From Roseisalinus antarcticus (GTDB taxonomy: Bacteria; Pseudomonadota; Alphaproteobacteria; Rhodobacterales; Rhodobacteraceae): a stretch of 64,000 nucleotides of DNA. The translations under genes and the position numbers were made by a program. The stretch is taken from the NCBI RefSeq assembly GCF_900172355.1, contig NZ_FWFZ01000002.1, forward strand, positions 186,001-250,000, read 5' to 3'. The notes below the pieces were generated by a model that was given only the letters and a program-made list of their open reading frames with translations, ran no database searches and was not told the DNA's origin. Of this stretch, positions 24,783 to 33,658 are shown piece by piece (within the stretch, counting starts at the first letter, position 1; each line of letters opens with the position of its first letter).

Positions 24783-25895
24783 ATGGCCGTGCAGATCGCT
24801 TCGTTCTCGTCGCAGCGATTCGGCGGCGGGCTGGTGCGCGGCTCGGCGCTGGCGCCAGAGTACCGGACCGACGGCTATCTCGAGGCGCTGGACCGCGAGA
24901 CCTTCTGGTACGACGCGGTCTGGCGCAAGGGCCGCGTTCACCTGATCTGCCCCAAGTTCAACGATCTCTGGCCGCTGGTGCGTGGTGCCGCCTGGCGACT
25001 GGATGGCCGGCCGGTGCAGGTCGCGCGGATCCGCCGCTACCGGCGGCACGAGGTGATCGAACTGGCCGCACCGGTCCGGCCCGACACCGTCGCGGTCGAG
25101 ATGGCGGGCTGGCGGGCCGAGGCGCCGCTTGCGCCCGACGGGGCCGGCATTTTCGACGGGCTCGACTGCGGCTTCTACATCTCGCGCGACAACCGGCTGG
25201 AGTGGCTGGCGGATCACGCGGCCTTTCACCGGCACCACCACGGGATGCAGGGCCTGGTGGTGATGGACAACGGCTCCACCGCCTACGGACCCGACGAGAT
25301 CGCCGCCGCGCTGGCGCCCGTCGGGCTGGAGCAGGTGGTGATCCTGCCTGCGCCCTTCGCCTATGGCCCCGTGGGCAGGCCGCCGTTCCGGCGCCTTGAG
25401 AAGTTCCTGCAGACGGCGCTGTTCAACGTGCTGCGGCTGCGGTTCTTCGGCCGCGCCGCGGCGGTGCTGTGCTGCGACGTGGACGAGCTGGTGCTCTGCG
25501 ACGAGGGCACGATCTTCGACGCGGCGCGGCGCAGCCGGATCGGGCATCTGCGCATCGCGGGGTACTGGGCCGACCCGGTGCCGACTGACGGCCCGCCGCG
25601 CCATGCGGACCACGTGCTGCGCACCGACCCGCCCCGGCGCTGCCCGCCCAAATGGTGCCAGGTGCCCGGCGGGCTGGTCGGCGGCTTCAGCTGGGACGTG
25701 CATGGCCCCGAAAAGCTCACCCCCCTGCACAAGCGCACTCCGACACCGGGGCGGCGGTTCCTCCATTGCCGGCGTATCACGACGGATTGGAAATCCGACA
25801 AGCGGCAGGCCGCCCAGGCGAGCCTGACGCGCGATCCCGCCGCGGGAAAGGCGCTCGCCTTTCTCGACGGTGCGCCGCCGAAACGCCGCCCATAG
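24783..25895 (+). CDS. Glycosyltransferase family 92-like protein
   Basis: A 370-residue soluble protein with no signal peptide. The second half has GLVVMDNGSTAY and a DxD-type metal/nucleotide-sugar motif in CCDVDELVLCDE at about residues 231-240, followed by HCRRITTDWK near the C-terminus. This resembles the GT92/DUF23-type glycosyltransferases found near the surface-polymer genes of Rhodobacteraceae. The first 120 residues contain a FWYDAVW segment typical of such proteins. AAGGAGG precedes the ATG. Its insertion between cmk and rpsA is unusual, and acceptor and donor are unknown. Confidence 0.6.
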   Translation: MAVQIASFSSQRFGGGLVRGSALAPEYRTDGYLEALDRETFWYDAVWRKGRVHLICPKFNDLWPLVRGAAWRLDGRPVQVARIRRYRRHEVIELAAPVRPDTVAVEMAGWRAEAPLAPDGAGIFDGLDCGFYISRDNRLEWLADHAAFHRHHHGMQGLVVMDNGSTAYGPDEIAAALAPVGLEQVVILPAPFAYGPVGRPPFRRLEKFLQTALFNVLRLRFFGRAAAVLCCDVDELVLCDEGTIFDAARRSRIGHLRIAGYWADPVPTDGPPRHADHVLRTDPPRRCPPKWCQVPGGLVGGFSWDVHGPEKLTPLHKRTPTPGRRFLHCRRITTDWKSDKRQAAQASLTRDPAAGKALAFLDGAPPKRRP

Positions 25896-25917
25896 CGGCG
25901 ATTGCGGCGCCCCGGGC

Positions 25918-25946
25918 TTGCCATCGGGCGCCATTTGGCCTATGGC
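25918..25946 (+). promoter_or_regulatory. Candidate promoter of rpsA
   Basis: TTGCCA (25918-25923) and TATGGC (25941-25946) are separated by exactly 17 bp, 166 bp before the rpsA start. The leader after it contains a GGCC-rich stretch but no element I recognise. Confidence 0.35.
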
Positions 25947-26111
25947 CAGCCCGTCGAAGCGGCGGGACAGTCGCGAGCAGGGGACTTGAGCAGGGTCGGT
26001 CACATTACCGGCCCTCTTTATTTTTCCGGCCCTTCGGCCAATTGGAACCCCAAGACCGGCGGAGACAACCGCGCGGCCAGAATAGACGCTAGTAAGGAAA
26101 CGCAAAGCCAC

Positions 26112-27794
26112 ATGGCTCAGAACACATCGATGGAGGAATTCGAAGCCCTCCTCAACGAAAGCTTCGAGATCGACACGCCCTCCGAGGGCTCTGTCGTCAA
26201 GGGCAAGGTCATCGCGATCGAAGCGGGACAAGCCATCATCGACGTCGGCTACAAGATGGAAGGCCGCGTCGATCTCAAGGAATTCGCAAACCCCGGTGAA
26301 GCGCCCGACATCCATGTCGGCGACGAGGTCGAGGTTTACCTGCGCAATGTCGAGAACGCCCGTGGCGAGGCCGTCATCTCTCGCGAGATGGCCCGCCGTG
26401 AAGAGGCGTGGGATCGTCTGGAGAAGGCCTATGCCGACGAAGAGCGTGTCGAAGGCGCGATCTTCGGCCGTGTGAAGGGCGGCTTTACCGTCGATCTCGG
26501 CGGTGCCGTGGCGTTCCTGCCCGGCAGCCAGGTCGATGTGCGCCCCGTGCGCGACGCGGGCCCGCTGATGGGTCTCAAGCAGCCGTTCCAGATCCTCAAG
26601 ATGGACCGCCGCCGGGGCAACATCGTGGTGTCGCGCCGTGCGATCCTCGAAGAGAGCCGTGCCGAGCAGCGCGCCGAAGTCATCGCCAACCTGCACGAGG
26701 GTCAGGCGGTCGACGGCGTGGTCAAGAACATCACCGAATACGGGGCCTTCGTGGACCTGGGCGGTGTCGACGGCCTGCTGCACGTGACCGACATGGCCTG
26801 GCGCCGCGTCAACCACCCGTCCGAGATTCTGGCGATCGGCGAGACCGTCAAGGTCCAGGTCATCAAGATCAACAAGGAAACCCACCGTATCAGCCTCGGC
26901 ATGAAGCAGCTGCAGGAAGATCCGTGGGATGCCGTCGCGGTCAAGTACGCGCTTGATTCGGTCCACCAGGGCCGCGTGACCAACATCACCGACTACGGCG
27001 CATTTGTTGAGCTGGAGCCAGGTGTCGAAGGTCTGGTCCACGTCTCGGAAATGTCCTGGACCAAGAAGAACGTCCATCCCGGCAAGATCGTCTCCACCTC
27101 TCAGGAGGTCGAGGTCATGGTGCTGGAGATCGACGAGGCCAAGCGCCGCGTTTCGCTGGGTCTCAAGCAGACCATGCGCAACCCCTGGGAAGTCTTTGCC
27201 GAGACCCATCCGGAGGGGACCGAGGTCGAGGGCGAGGTCAAGAACATCACCGAATTCGGTCTGTTCGTCGGCCTGCAGGGCGACATCGACGGCATGGTTC
27301 ACCTCAGCGACCTCACCTGGGAAGGCCGGGGCGAGGACGTCATCGGCGATTACCGCAAGGGCGACACGGTCCAGGCCAAGGTGCTGGAAGTCGACACCGA
27401 GAAGGAGCGTATCTCGCTCTCGATCAAGGCGCTCGACAACGACCCATTTGCCGATGCCGTTGGTGGCGTGAAGCGCGGTTCGATCATCACCGTCGAGGTG
27501 ACCAAGATCGAGGACGGCGGCGTCGAGGTGGAATACGAGGGCATGAAGTCCTTCATCCGCCGCTCCGACCTGTCGCGCGACCGGGCCGAACAGCGCCCCG
27601 AGCGTTTCCAGGTCGGCGACAAGATCGACGTGCGTGTCACTAATATCGACAGCCGGACCCGTCGTCTGGGCCTCTCGATCAAGGCGCGTGAGATCGCCGA
27701 AGAGAAGGAAGCCGTTGAACAATATGGCTCGTCCGACAGTGGTGCCTCGCTGGGCGACATTCTCGGCGCGGCGCTCAAGGGCAACGACGACTGA
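26112..27794 (+). CDS. rpsA: 30S ribosomal protein S1
   Basis: A 560-residue protein of six S1 (OB-fold) repeats that recruits mRNA to the 30S subunit. Repeats are visible as [21 protein letters not shown] (first), then repeated [24 protein letters not shown] and similar blocks, ending [12 protein letters not shown]. The start [14 protein letters not shown] with AAGGA upstream is the conserved one. Codon use is more biased than in neighbours, as expected for a highly expressed gene. A terminator follows. Confidence 0.98.
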   Translation: [560 protein letters not shown]

Positions 27795-27824
27795 CGCCTG
27801 ACTGTTCGCAGTGGAAGAACGATG

Positions 27825-27854
27825 CCCCCGCAGCCTGGTGCTGCGGGGGTTTTT
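27825..27854 (+). terminator. Rho-independent terminator of rpsA
   Basis: A perfect 10-bp stem CCCCCGCAGC/GCTGCGGGGG with a CTGGT loop is followed by TTTTT, 30 bp after the stop codon. Confidence 0.93.
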
Positions 27855-28109
27855 CGTCTGCGTCGCATTCTTGAAGGTGCGACGAATCGGCGCTGTCCGT
27901 CGGATTTCGCCCTGTCGCAATCGCGCCCAATATTGCGCCCCAGGTTGCAAAGACGACCCCGATGGCCCGAAATCGACACGCCGAAACACCGAAAAACCGG
28001 GAGAGAACCGACAAGGCGTATTTCTACCGGGGCCCCAAGTGCCTATAGTCCGACAACACGTGCCGATGGTCTCGGCTGCCGAAAAGTCACGTTGCCAAGG
28101 GGGAAAGGG
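27855..28109. other. Gene-free leader between rpsA terminator and ihfB
   Basis: This 255-bp stretch should contain the ihfB promoter. CCTATAGT near 28050 is a plausible -10, but I see no good -35 at the right distance. No RNA gene or repeat was recognised. Confidence 0.4.
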
Positions 28110-28391
28110 ATGATCCGATCCGAACTGATCCAGAAGATCTCCGATGAGAATCCCCACCTTTATCAACGGGACGTCGAGCGGATCGTGAACACCATCTTCG
28201 AAGAAATCACGACGGCCCTCGCGCGCGGCAACCGCGTCGAACTGCGCGGGTTCGGCGCCTTTTCCGTCAAGAAGCGGGACGCGCGTATCGGTCGCAATCC
28301 GCGCACCGGCGAAAGCGTCGAGGTCGAGGAAAAACATGTCCCGTTTTTCAAGACCGGCAAGCTCTTGCGGGACCGGTTGAACGGGAAGTAA
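28110..28391 (+). CDS. ihfB: Integration host factor beta subunit
   Basis: A 93-residue DNA-bending HU/IHF-family protein. It starts [17 protein letters not shown] and has [27 protein letters not shown], the DNA-contacting arm with the conserved R-NP-G-tip, and ends [14 protein letters not shown]. The IRSELI start and [12 protein letters not shown] block distinguish it from IhfA and HU. AAGGGGGAAAGG precedes the ATG. It is followed by lapA and the trp genes. Confidence 0.95.
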   Translation: MIRSELIQKISDENPHLYQRDVERIVNTIFEEITTALARGNRVELRGFGAFSVKKRDARIGRNPRTGESVEVEEKHVPFFKTGKLLRDRLNGK

Positions 28392-28400
28392 CATCACCTC

Positions 28401-28763
28401 ATGCGCTATATTCGTTATGCCTTCTGGGCCATCGTCGCGATCTGCCTGATCACTGTTAGTTTCGCCAATCGCGGAATGGTGGAGCTGCGGCTTCTGCCCG
28501 AAGCGCTTGCCGGGGCCGTGCCGGGTTTCGGCTGGCTGGGGGCGCCGGTGTCGGTGCCGCTGTTTTTCGCGATCCTGATCGGCGTGGCCGTCGGCCTGGT
28601 GATCGGGCTGATCTGGGAATGGATCCGCGAGCTCAAGCAGCGCTCTGAAGCCGCCCGCAACCGTCGCGCCGCCAAGTCGCTGGAGGCCGAGGTGCAGCGC
28701 CTCAAGGCTGAAAAGCACGAAGGCAAGGACGATGTCCTGAAGCTTCTGGAGCAGACCGGCTGA
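28401..28763 (+). CDS. LapA-domain (DUF1049) small membrane protein
   Basis: A 120-residue protein with two hydrophobic helices (about residues 4-22 and 48-72) separated by [12 protein letters not shown], and a charged C-terminal coiled coil ([29 protein letters not shown]). This is the LapA/YciS (lipopolysaccharide-assembly-related) architecture. It lies 9 bp after ihfB and 4 bp before trpF, so it is co-transcribed with them. Confidence 0.88.
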   Translation: MRYIRYAFWAIVAICLITVSFANRGMVELRLLPEALAGAVPGFGWLGAPVSVPLFFAILIGVAVGLVIGLIWEWIRELKQRSEAARNRRAAKSLEAEVQRLKAEKHEGKDDVLKLLEQTG

Positions 28764-28767
28764 GGCC

Positions 28768-29448
28768 ATGCCCGCTGACATCCGAGTGAAGATCTGCGGC
28801 CTGCGCGATGCCGCCATGGTCGATGCTGCGGCGGCCGCCGGCGCGGCCTACGTGGGCTTTGTCTTCTTCGCCAAATCCCCCCGGAACGTCACCATCGAGG
28901 CCGCGCGGGACGCTGCCCTCGCCGCCCCGCCGGGCGTGGCGAAGGTCGCGCTGGTAGTGAACCCGGACGACGCGCTTCTGGACGAGATCACCGGGACGGT
29001 CTCGCTTGACATGATCCAGCTCCATGGCAGCGAAAGCCCCGAGCGGGTGCGCGAGGTCCGCGCCCGCTACGGCCTGCCGGTGATGAAGGCGGTCGGCATC
29101 CAGAGCGCCGAGGATCTGCCCGCGCTCGACATCTACAGCAAGGTCGCCGACCAGCTTCTGGTCGATGCCAAGCCCGTGGCGGGCGGGCCCCTGCCGGGCG
29201 GCAACGGGGTGCCGTTCGACTGGCGACTGGTGTCCAACCGGCGCTGGCCGGTGCCGTGGATGCTGGCCGGCGGGCTGACCCCGTCGAACGTCGCCGATGC
29301 CATCGCCCTGACCGGCGTGCGACAGATCGACCTGTCCTCTGGCGTGGAAAGTGCCCCGGGGGTCAAGGATCCGGTCCTCATTGCCGAGTTTATCCAGGCG
29401 GCGCAGACCGCCGGCCGGCCGCGTGCCGCCGCGCCCTCCCTGCGCTGA
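28768..29448 (+). CDS. trpF: Phosphoribosylanthranilate isomerase
   Basis: A 226-residue TIM-barrel enzyme of tryptophan synthesis. The catalytic Cys is in VKICGL (residues 7-12) and the catalytic Asp is expected in the [16 protein letters not shown] block near the C-terminus. [17 protein letters not shown] and [11 protein letters not shown] are family motifs. The gene sits 4 bp after the lapA-like gene and 77 bp before trpB; trpA is not in this window. Confidence 0.96.
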   Translation: MPADIRVKICGLRDAAMVDAAAAAGAAYVGFVFFAKSPRNVTIEAARDAALAAPPGVAKVALVVNPDDALLDEITGTVSLDMIQLHGSESPERVREVRARYGLPVMKAVGIQSAEDLPALDIYSKVADQLLVDAKPVAGGPLPGGNGVPFDWRLVSNRRWPVPWMLAGGLTPSNVADAIALTGVRQIDLSSGVESAPGVKDPVLIAEFIQAAQTAGRPRAAAPSLR

Positions 29449-29525
29449 GGCTGTCGCGGCCCATTTCCATCGCCGCCGGTTCCGTCTATTCCCTTCGAAA
29501 ATCATGCCACGCGCGGGAGGCGATC

Positions 29526-30755
29526 ATGGCCGAAGACCTGATCAACAGCTTCATGACCGGACCGGACGAGAACGGCCGTTTCGGAGATTTCGGCGGGCGT
29601 TTCGTGTCGGAGACGCTGATGCCGCTCATCCTCTCGCTGGAGGAGGAATACGAGCGCGCGAAGACCGACGACAGCTTCTGGGCCGAGATGCAGGATCTCT
29701 GGACCCATTACGTCGGCCGCCCCTCGCCGCTCTATTACGCCGAGCGGCTGACCGAGCGGCTGGGCGGCGCCAAGATCTATCTCAAACGCGACGAGCTGAA
29801 CCACACCGGCGCGCACAAGATCAACAACGTGCTGGGCCAGATCATCCTGGCCCGCCGCATGGGCAAGACCCGGATCATCGCCGAGACGGGCGCCGGCCAG
29901 CACGGGGTCGCCACGGCGACGGTCTGCGCGAAATTCGGCCTCAAATGCGTGGTCTACATGGGTGCCCATGACGTGGAGCGTCAGGCCCCCAACGTCTTTC
30001 GGATGAAGCTTCTGGGGGCCGAGGTGATCCCCGTGACCTCGGGGCGGGGCACGCTGAAGGACGCGATGAACGACGCCCTGCGCGACTGGGTCACCAATGT
30101 GCACGAGACCTTCTACTGCATCGGGACGGTCGCCGGACCGCATCCCTATCCGGCCATGGTGCGCGATTTCCAGGCGATCATCGGCAAGGAAGCCAAGGAA
30201 CAGATGATGCTGGCCGAGGGCCGTCTGCCCGACACGATCATCGCCGCCATCGGCGGTGGGTCCAACGCGATGGGGCTGTTCTATCCGTTTCTCGACGACA
30301 AATCCGTGGGCATCATCGGGGTCGAGGCCGGCGGCAAGGGCGTGAACGACAAGATGGAGCATTGCGCCTCGCTCACAGGGGGGCGGCCGGGCGTGCTGCA
30401 TGGCAACCGGACCTACCTCTTGCAGGACGACGACGGGCAGATCCTCGAGGGGTTCTCGATCTCGGCGGGGCTCGACTATCCCGGCATCGGGCCCGAGCAT
30501 TCCTGGCTGCATGACATTGGCCGCGCCGAATATGTCTCGATCACCGATGCCGAGGCGCTGGAGGCGTTCCAGCTGTGCTGCGAGACCGAGGGCATCATTC
30601 CCGCGCTGGAGCCGTCCCACGCGCTGGCCCATGTCGCCAAGATCGCGCCGAACCTGCCTGCGGATCACCTGATTTGCATGAACATGTGCGGGCGGGGCGA
30701 CAAGGACATCTTTACCGTCGCACGCGCACTGGGATGGGAGATGGGCGGCCACTGA
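29526..30755 (+). CDS. trpB: Tryptophan synthase beta chain
   Basis: A 409-residue PLP enzyme making tryptophan from indole and serine. The PLP lysine is Lys98 in [31 protein letters not shown], the [13 protein letters not shown] phosphate cup and [17 protein letters not shown] are all present. GGGAGG precedes the ATG. It ends the rpsA-ihfB-lapA-trpF-trpB run and converges on a DUF2237 gene 43 bp away. Confidence 0.98.
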   Translation: MAEDLINSFMTGPDENGRFGDFGGRFVSETLMPLILSLEEEYERAKTDDSFWAEMQDLWTHYVGRPSPLYYAERLTERLGGAKIYLKRDELNHTGAHKINNVLGQIILARRMGKTRIIAETGAGQHGVATATVCAKFGLKCVVYMGAHDVERQAPNVFRMKLLGAEVIPVTSGRGTLKDAMNDALRDWVTNVHETFYCIGTVAGPHPYPAMVRDFQAIIGKEAKEQMMLAEGRLPDTIIAAIGGGSNAMGLFYPFLDDKSVGIIGVEAGGKGVNDKMEHCASLTGGRPGVLHGNRTYLLQDDDGQILEGFSISAGLDYPGIGPEHSWLHDIGRAEYVSITDAEALEAFQLCCETEGIIPALEPSHALAHVAKIAPNLPADHLICMNMCGRGDKDIFTVARALGWEMGGH

Positions 30756-30798
30756 CGGAGCCCGGGGCGGGGCCGGGCCGTCGGCCCCCCACCCGCAC

Positions 30799-31179
30799 CT
30801 AGCGCAGTTCGCGCAGCCTGTGTTCCTCGAGCACCGACATCGGCACGATCTCCAGCGCCCGTTCATGGGTCGCGGCAAGGTTGACGGAAGGGGCGCAGCC
30901 CTCTTCGTGGGCCTGCAGGAAACGTGAGGCGCACAGGCACCAGCTGTCGCCCGGTTTCAGCCCGGCAAAGCCGAATTCCGGCCGCGGGGTCGTCAAGTCG
31001 TTGCCGACATACTTGGAAAACGCGAGGAACTCGGCGGTCATCACGGCGCAGACCGTGTGGCTGCCATGGTCTTCGGCGCAGGTGTCACAGGCACCGTTGC
31101 GAAAAAATCCGGTGACGGGGTCGAGCGAACAGGGCATGAGGGTGCCGCCCTGAACATTCTGCGAGGGATCTGGTGTCAT
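30799..31179 (-). CDS. DUF2237 family protein
   Basis: A 126-residue cysteine-containing protein. The family block CSLDPVTGFFRNGACDTCAEDHGSHTVCAVMTAEFLAFSK and the following GNDLTTPRPEFGFAGLKPGDSWCLCASRF are near-universal in DUF2237. It has five or six Cys and two His in conserved places, suggesting a metal or thiol role, but no function is established. The start at 31179 matches homologs, which begin with a QNVLG-type segment. Confidence 0.88.
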   Translation of the reverse strand: MTPDPSQNVQGGTLMPCSLDPVTGFFRNGACDTCAEDHGSHTVCAVMTAEFLAFSKYVGNDLTTPRPEFGFAGLKPGDSWCLCASRFLQAHEEGCAPSVNLAATHERALEIVPMSVLEEHRLRELR

Positions 31180-31249
31180 CGGTCACTCCTTGCGACCAGT
31201 CTAGAATTTTTGCGCCTCGGGTCAAAGGGGCCCGCTGTCCGGCGGGCGT

Positions 31250-31945
31250 CTACTTGAACCGGTCCATCAGCTTCTGCATCGGACTGCGCCTGTCGTCCTC
31301 TTCCGCGTCCGCGTCCTCAGGCGGCGGGTCGTCGCCGTCGCCGGCGGGCGGGGGGCTGCGTCCCGTCGAGGGTCGCGACGGGTTGAGCCGCAGCGAGACC
31401 GCGTTCAGGAACCGGGGCGCGTCGCCCGCAGCCAGCGCGGGCGCACCGTCGCCGATGCCGCGGAGCAGGTCGTCCAGCCAGTCTTCGTCTGCCTTGGCGA
31501 AATCGTGGAGCACATAGCCCGGCACCGCCTCCTTGCGGCCCGGGTGGCCGACGCCGAGGCGGATCCGGTCGTAATGCGGCCCGATGTGCTGGTGGATCGA
31601 GCGCAGGCCGTTGTGCCCCGCATGCCCGCCGCCGGCCTTGGCCCGCAGCTTGCCCGGCGCCAGGTCGATCTCGTCATGAAACACGGTGATGTCGGTCGGC
31701 TCGAGCTTGTAGAACCGCATCGCCTCTCCGACCGACTGGCCCGACAGGTTCATGAACGTCATCGGCTTGAGCAGGACGATCCGATCCGATCCGATCCGCC
31801 CCTCGGCGACCTCGCCCTGGAATTTCGAGCGAAAGGCTGGAAAGCCGTGGTCGGCGGCGATCCGGTCCACTGCCATGAAGCCGATGTTGTGGCGTGTGCG
31901 GGCATATTTGGGCCCGGGATTTCCTAGTCCGACAAAGAGTTTCAT
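31250..31945 (-). CDS. pth: Peptidyl-tRNA hydrolase
   Basis: A 231-residue enzyme that frees tRNA from stalled peptidyl-tRNA. MKLFVGLGNPGPKYARTRHN contains the active-site Asn9 and His19, and VFHDEIDLAPGKLRAKAGGGHAGHNGLRS carries the catalytic Asp and the tRNA-binding loop. A proline/acid-rich tail of about 40 residues (PPPAGDGDDPPPEDAD, ending QKLMDRFK) follows, usual in Rhodobacteraceae. In most bacteria pth directly follows rplY; here an acetyltransferase gene lies between. Confidence 0.96.
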   Translation of the reverse strand: MKLFVGLGNPGPKYARTRHNIGFMAVDRIAADHGFPAFRSKFQGEVAEGRIGSDRIVLLKPMTFMNLSGQSVGEAMRFYKLEPTDITVFHDEIDLAPGKLRAKAGGGHAGHNGLRSIHQHIGPHYDRIRLGVGHPGRKEAVPGYVLHDFAKADEDWLDDLLRGIGDGAPALAAGDAPRFLNAVSLRLNPSRPSTGRSPPPAGDGDDPPPEDADAEEDDRRSPMQKLMDRFK

Positions 31946-32130
31946 GGGCGATAGATACCTGATGAGTTCGCGCTGCGAAAACGAAAAACGGGGCGGCTAC
32001 GGGCCTGGGCCCGCCAATGGCCGCGATTGTCCCGGAAGCGTCGGTCGGCGCGGGGCCGTCACACGCGGCGCAAACCCATGCCGCAGGATACCGGGGCCGA
32101 CGCGAAAGGCGTCGATGCGAGAACAGCCAC

Positions 32131-32577
32131 CTACAACAGCTTTCGAAAATAGACCACGCGATCCATTTCCTCGAAGCCCAGGGCGCGATGAAACGCGCGG
32201 CTCGTCACGTTGTCGACATGCGCGTCGGACGCCAGTTCGGTGACGCCCCGGTCAAGCGCCCAGGACTGGACCGACCGCAGCAAGGACCGGCCGACGCCGG
32301 AGCCGTGATCGGTGGGGCGCACGTAGATCCCCTCGAGGAAGGCAACGGGCGAGGTCTCGCATCCGTTCACGTGATCGCGTCGCAAGGCGGCCTCGGCGAA
32401 CCCGCGCAGGCCGACCTCTTCGGCAACCTCCAGAAAGGCGATGCTGTCGCGAGGAGATCCGGCGAGCACCGCCGCCGCCTCGTCCTCGTGCTGCGCGAGC
32501 GAGGTGTCCGGCCAGAGCCGGGCCCGAAGTGCGACCCAACCCGCGATATCCGAAGGCGTGGCGATCCGTATTGCCAT
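32131..32577 (-). CDS. GNAT acetyltransferase resembling aminoglycoside 6'-N-acetyltransferases
   Basis: A 148-residue GNAT protein. The block GCETSPVAFLEGIYVRPTDHGSGVGRSLL and the ending TELASDAHVDNVTSRAFHRALGFEEMDRVVYFRK are characteristic of the AAC(6')-I group (SPVGYLEGIYV and HRALGFEETERVVFFRK in that family). Whether it acts on aminoglycosides or a cellular amine cannot be told. It lies between rplY and pth on the same strand with gaps of 241 and 185 bp, looking like an insertion into a conserved pair. Confidence 0.75.
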   Translation of the reverse strand: MAIRIATPSDIAGWVALRARLWPDTSLAQHEDEAAAVLAGSPRDSIAFLEVAEEVGLRGFAEAALRRDHVNGCETSPVAFLEGIYVRPTDHGSGVGRSLLRSVQSWALDRGVTELASDAHVDNVTSRAFHRALGFEEMDRVVYFRKLL

Positions 32578-32669
32578 GACGACTTACTGGCCGGTTTCCC
32601 GATCATCCGCAACGATGGTGCAAGCGGAGGCGCACCGCGTCGATGCGAAGGGCACCCCCTCTGTGCACA

Positions 32670-32696
32670 GCCGGCTTCCGGCAACATGAAGCCGGC
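32670..32696. repeat. 9-bp perfect inverted repeat upstream of the acetyltransferase gene
   Basis: GCCGGCTTC (32670-32678) and GAAGCCGGC (32688-32696) are separated by 9 bp. It lies 93 bp before the acetyltransferase start and about 120 bp after the rplY stop. It could be an operator or hairpin; the rest of the 241-bp gap shows nothing else. Confidence 0.5.
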
Positions 32697-32771
32697 ACAC
32701 AGTCCGCGATGGACTCCGCCCGAGTGCGACCGGTCCCCATACCGATTCATGCGGGGCAACTCGAAACGCAG

Positions 32772-32795
32772 AAAAGGGGCCCCGAAGGACCCCTT
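32772..32795 (-). terminator. Rho-independent terminator of rplY
   Basis: On the minus strand AAGGGGTCC and GGGCCCCTT pair around a TTCG tetraloop and are followed by TT, 23 bp after the rplY stop. Confidence 0.8.
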
Positions 32796-32818
32796 CCCCG
32801 GCCTGACGACGCACAGAC

Positions 32819-33460
32819 TTATTCTTCGGTCGTCTCTTCGGTCTCGTCCGCTTCGGCCTCGCCCTCGTCCTCGTCGTCGGCGGCGCGCAGGCCGGACGGT
32901 GCGGTGATGTTGGCGATCACGAAGTCGCGGTCGATCGTCGGCTTGGCGCCGGCGGGCAGGTCGATCATCGAGATCGTGGCGGTGTCGCCGATCTCCATGC
33001 CGGTCAGGTCAAGCACGACCTGCTCGGGGATGTCGCCGGCGGTCACCAGCAGCTCGATCTCGGGGCGCACCGCGTTCAGCACGCCGCCCTTCTTGAGGCC
33101 GGGGGCCGCCGCGTGGTTGATGATCTCGACCGGGATGAACAGCTTGACCTTGGTGGTCCGGCGCAGGCGCAGGAAATCCACGTGGGTCGGCAGGTCCTTG
33201 ACCACGTCGCGCTGCACGTTGCGGCAGATGATCCGCAAGTCTTCCTGGCCCTCGACCTTGAGGTTGAACAGGGTGGACATGAACCGCCCCTGACGCAGCC
33301 GCTTCAGCAGCATGTTGAAGTCGAGCGAAATCGGCAGCGGCTCTTTTTCGCCGCCATAGACGATACCGGGCACCTTGCCCTCGCGCCGCGCCGACCGGGC
33401 GCCGCCCTTGCCAGTGCGCGCACGCGCCTCTGCAACGAGATCGGGGATCTCACCAGCCAT
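32819..33460 (-). CDS. rplY: 50S ribosomal protein L25/Ctc
   Basis: A 213-residue long-form L25 (CTC/TL5 family) binding 5S rRNA. The L25 domain occupies about 1-95 ([31 protein letters not shown]), the TL5 C-terminal beta domain follows ([34 protein letters not shown]) and a very acidic tail ([19 protein letters not shown]) ends it. It is divergent from the MFS gene. Confidence 0.96.
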   Translation of the reverse strand: MAGEIPDLVAEARARTGKGGARSARREGKVPGIVYGGEKEPLPISLDFNMLLKRLRQGRFMSTLFNLKVEGQEDLRIICRNVQRDVVKDLPTHVDFLRLRRTTKVKLFIPVEIINHAAAPGLKKGGVLNAVRPEIELLVTAGDIPEQVVLDLTGMEIGDTATISMIDLPAGAKPTIDRDFVIANITAPSGLRAADDEDEGEAEADETEETTEE

Positions 33461-33658
33461 GATAGAATTCCTTCTAGTTCGCGCACCCCGTTACTCTCGC
33501 CGGGGCCCACTTTTCGACAATGGGCGGCGCACCGCCTGGATGAGGCGCAGTCCTTAGCGGAGAATGCCCCGCTTGGGAAGGGTCCGCGAGGCAAATAAGG
33601 TGCAGACGTCGCCGTTCTCGCGCTTGCCAGCGCAGGGCCCCGGTGCGAGAGCATTCGC

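Noticed and set aside
24540-28817. A 1425-codon open frame on the minus strand opposite cmk, the glycosyltransferase, rpsA and ihfB
   Set aside because: It is the shadow of GC-rich genes on the other strand: low complexity, rich in Asp/Leu/Gly/Arg, without domains, while the plus-strand genes are unmistakable.
30769-30788. GGGGCCG/CGGCCCC hairpin between trpB and the DUF2237 gene as a terminator
   Set aside because: It has no T-run on either strand, and such stems are expected by chance in this composition.
32584-32814. A 76-codon minus-strand frame between rplY and the acetyltransferase
   Set aside because: No ribosome site, overlaps the rplY terminator, and has the composition of noncoding GC-rich DNA.
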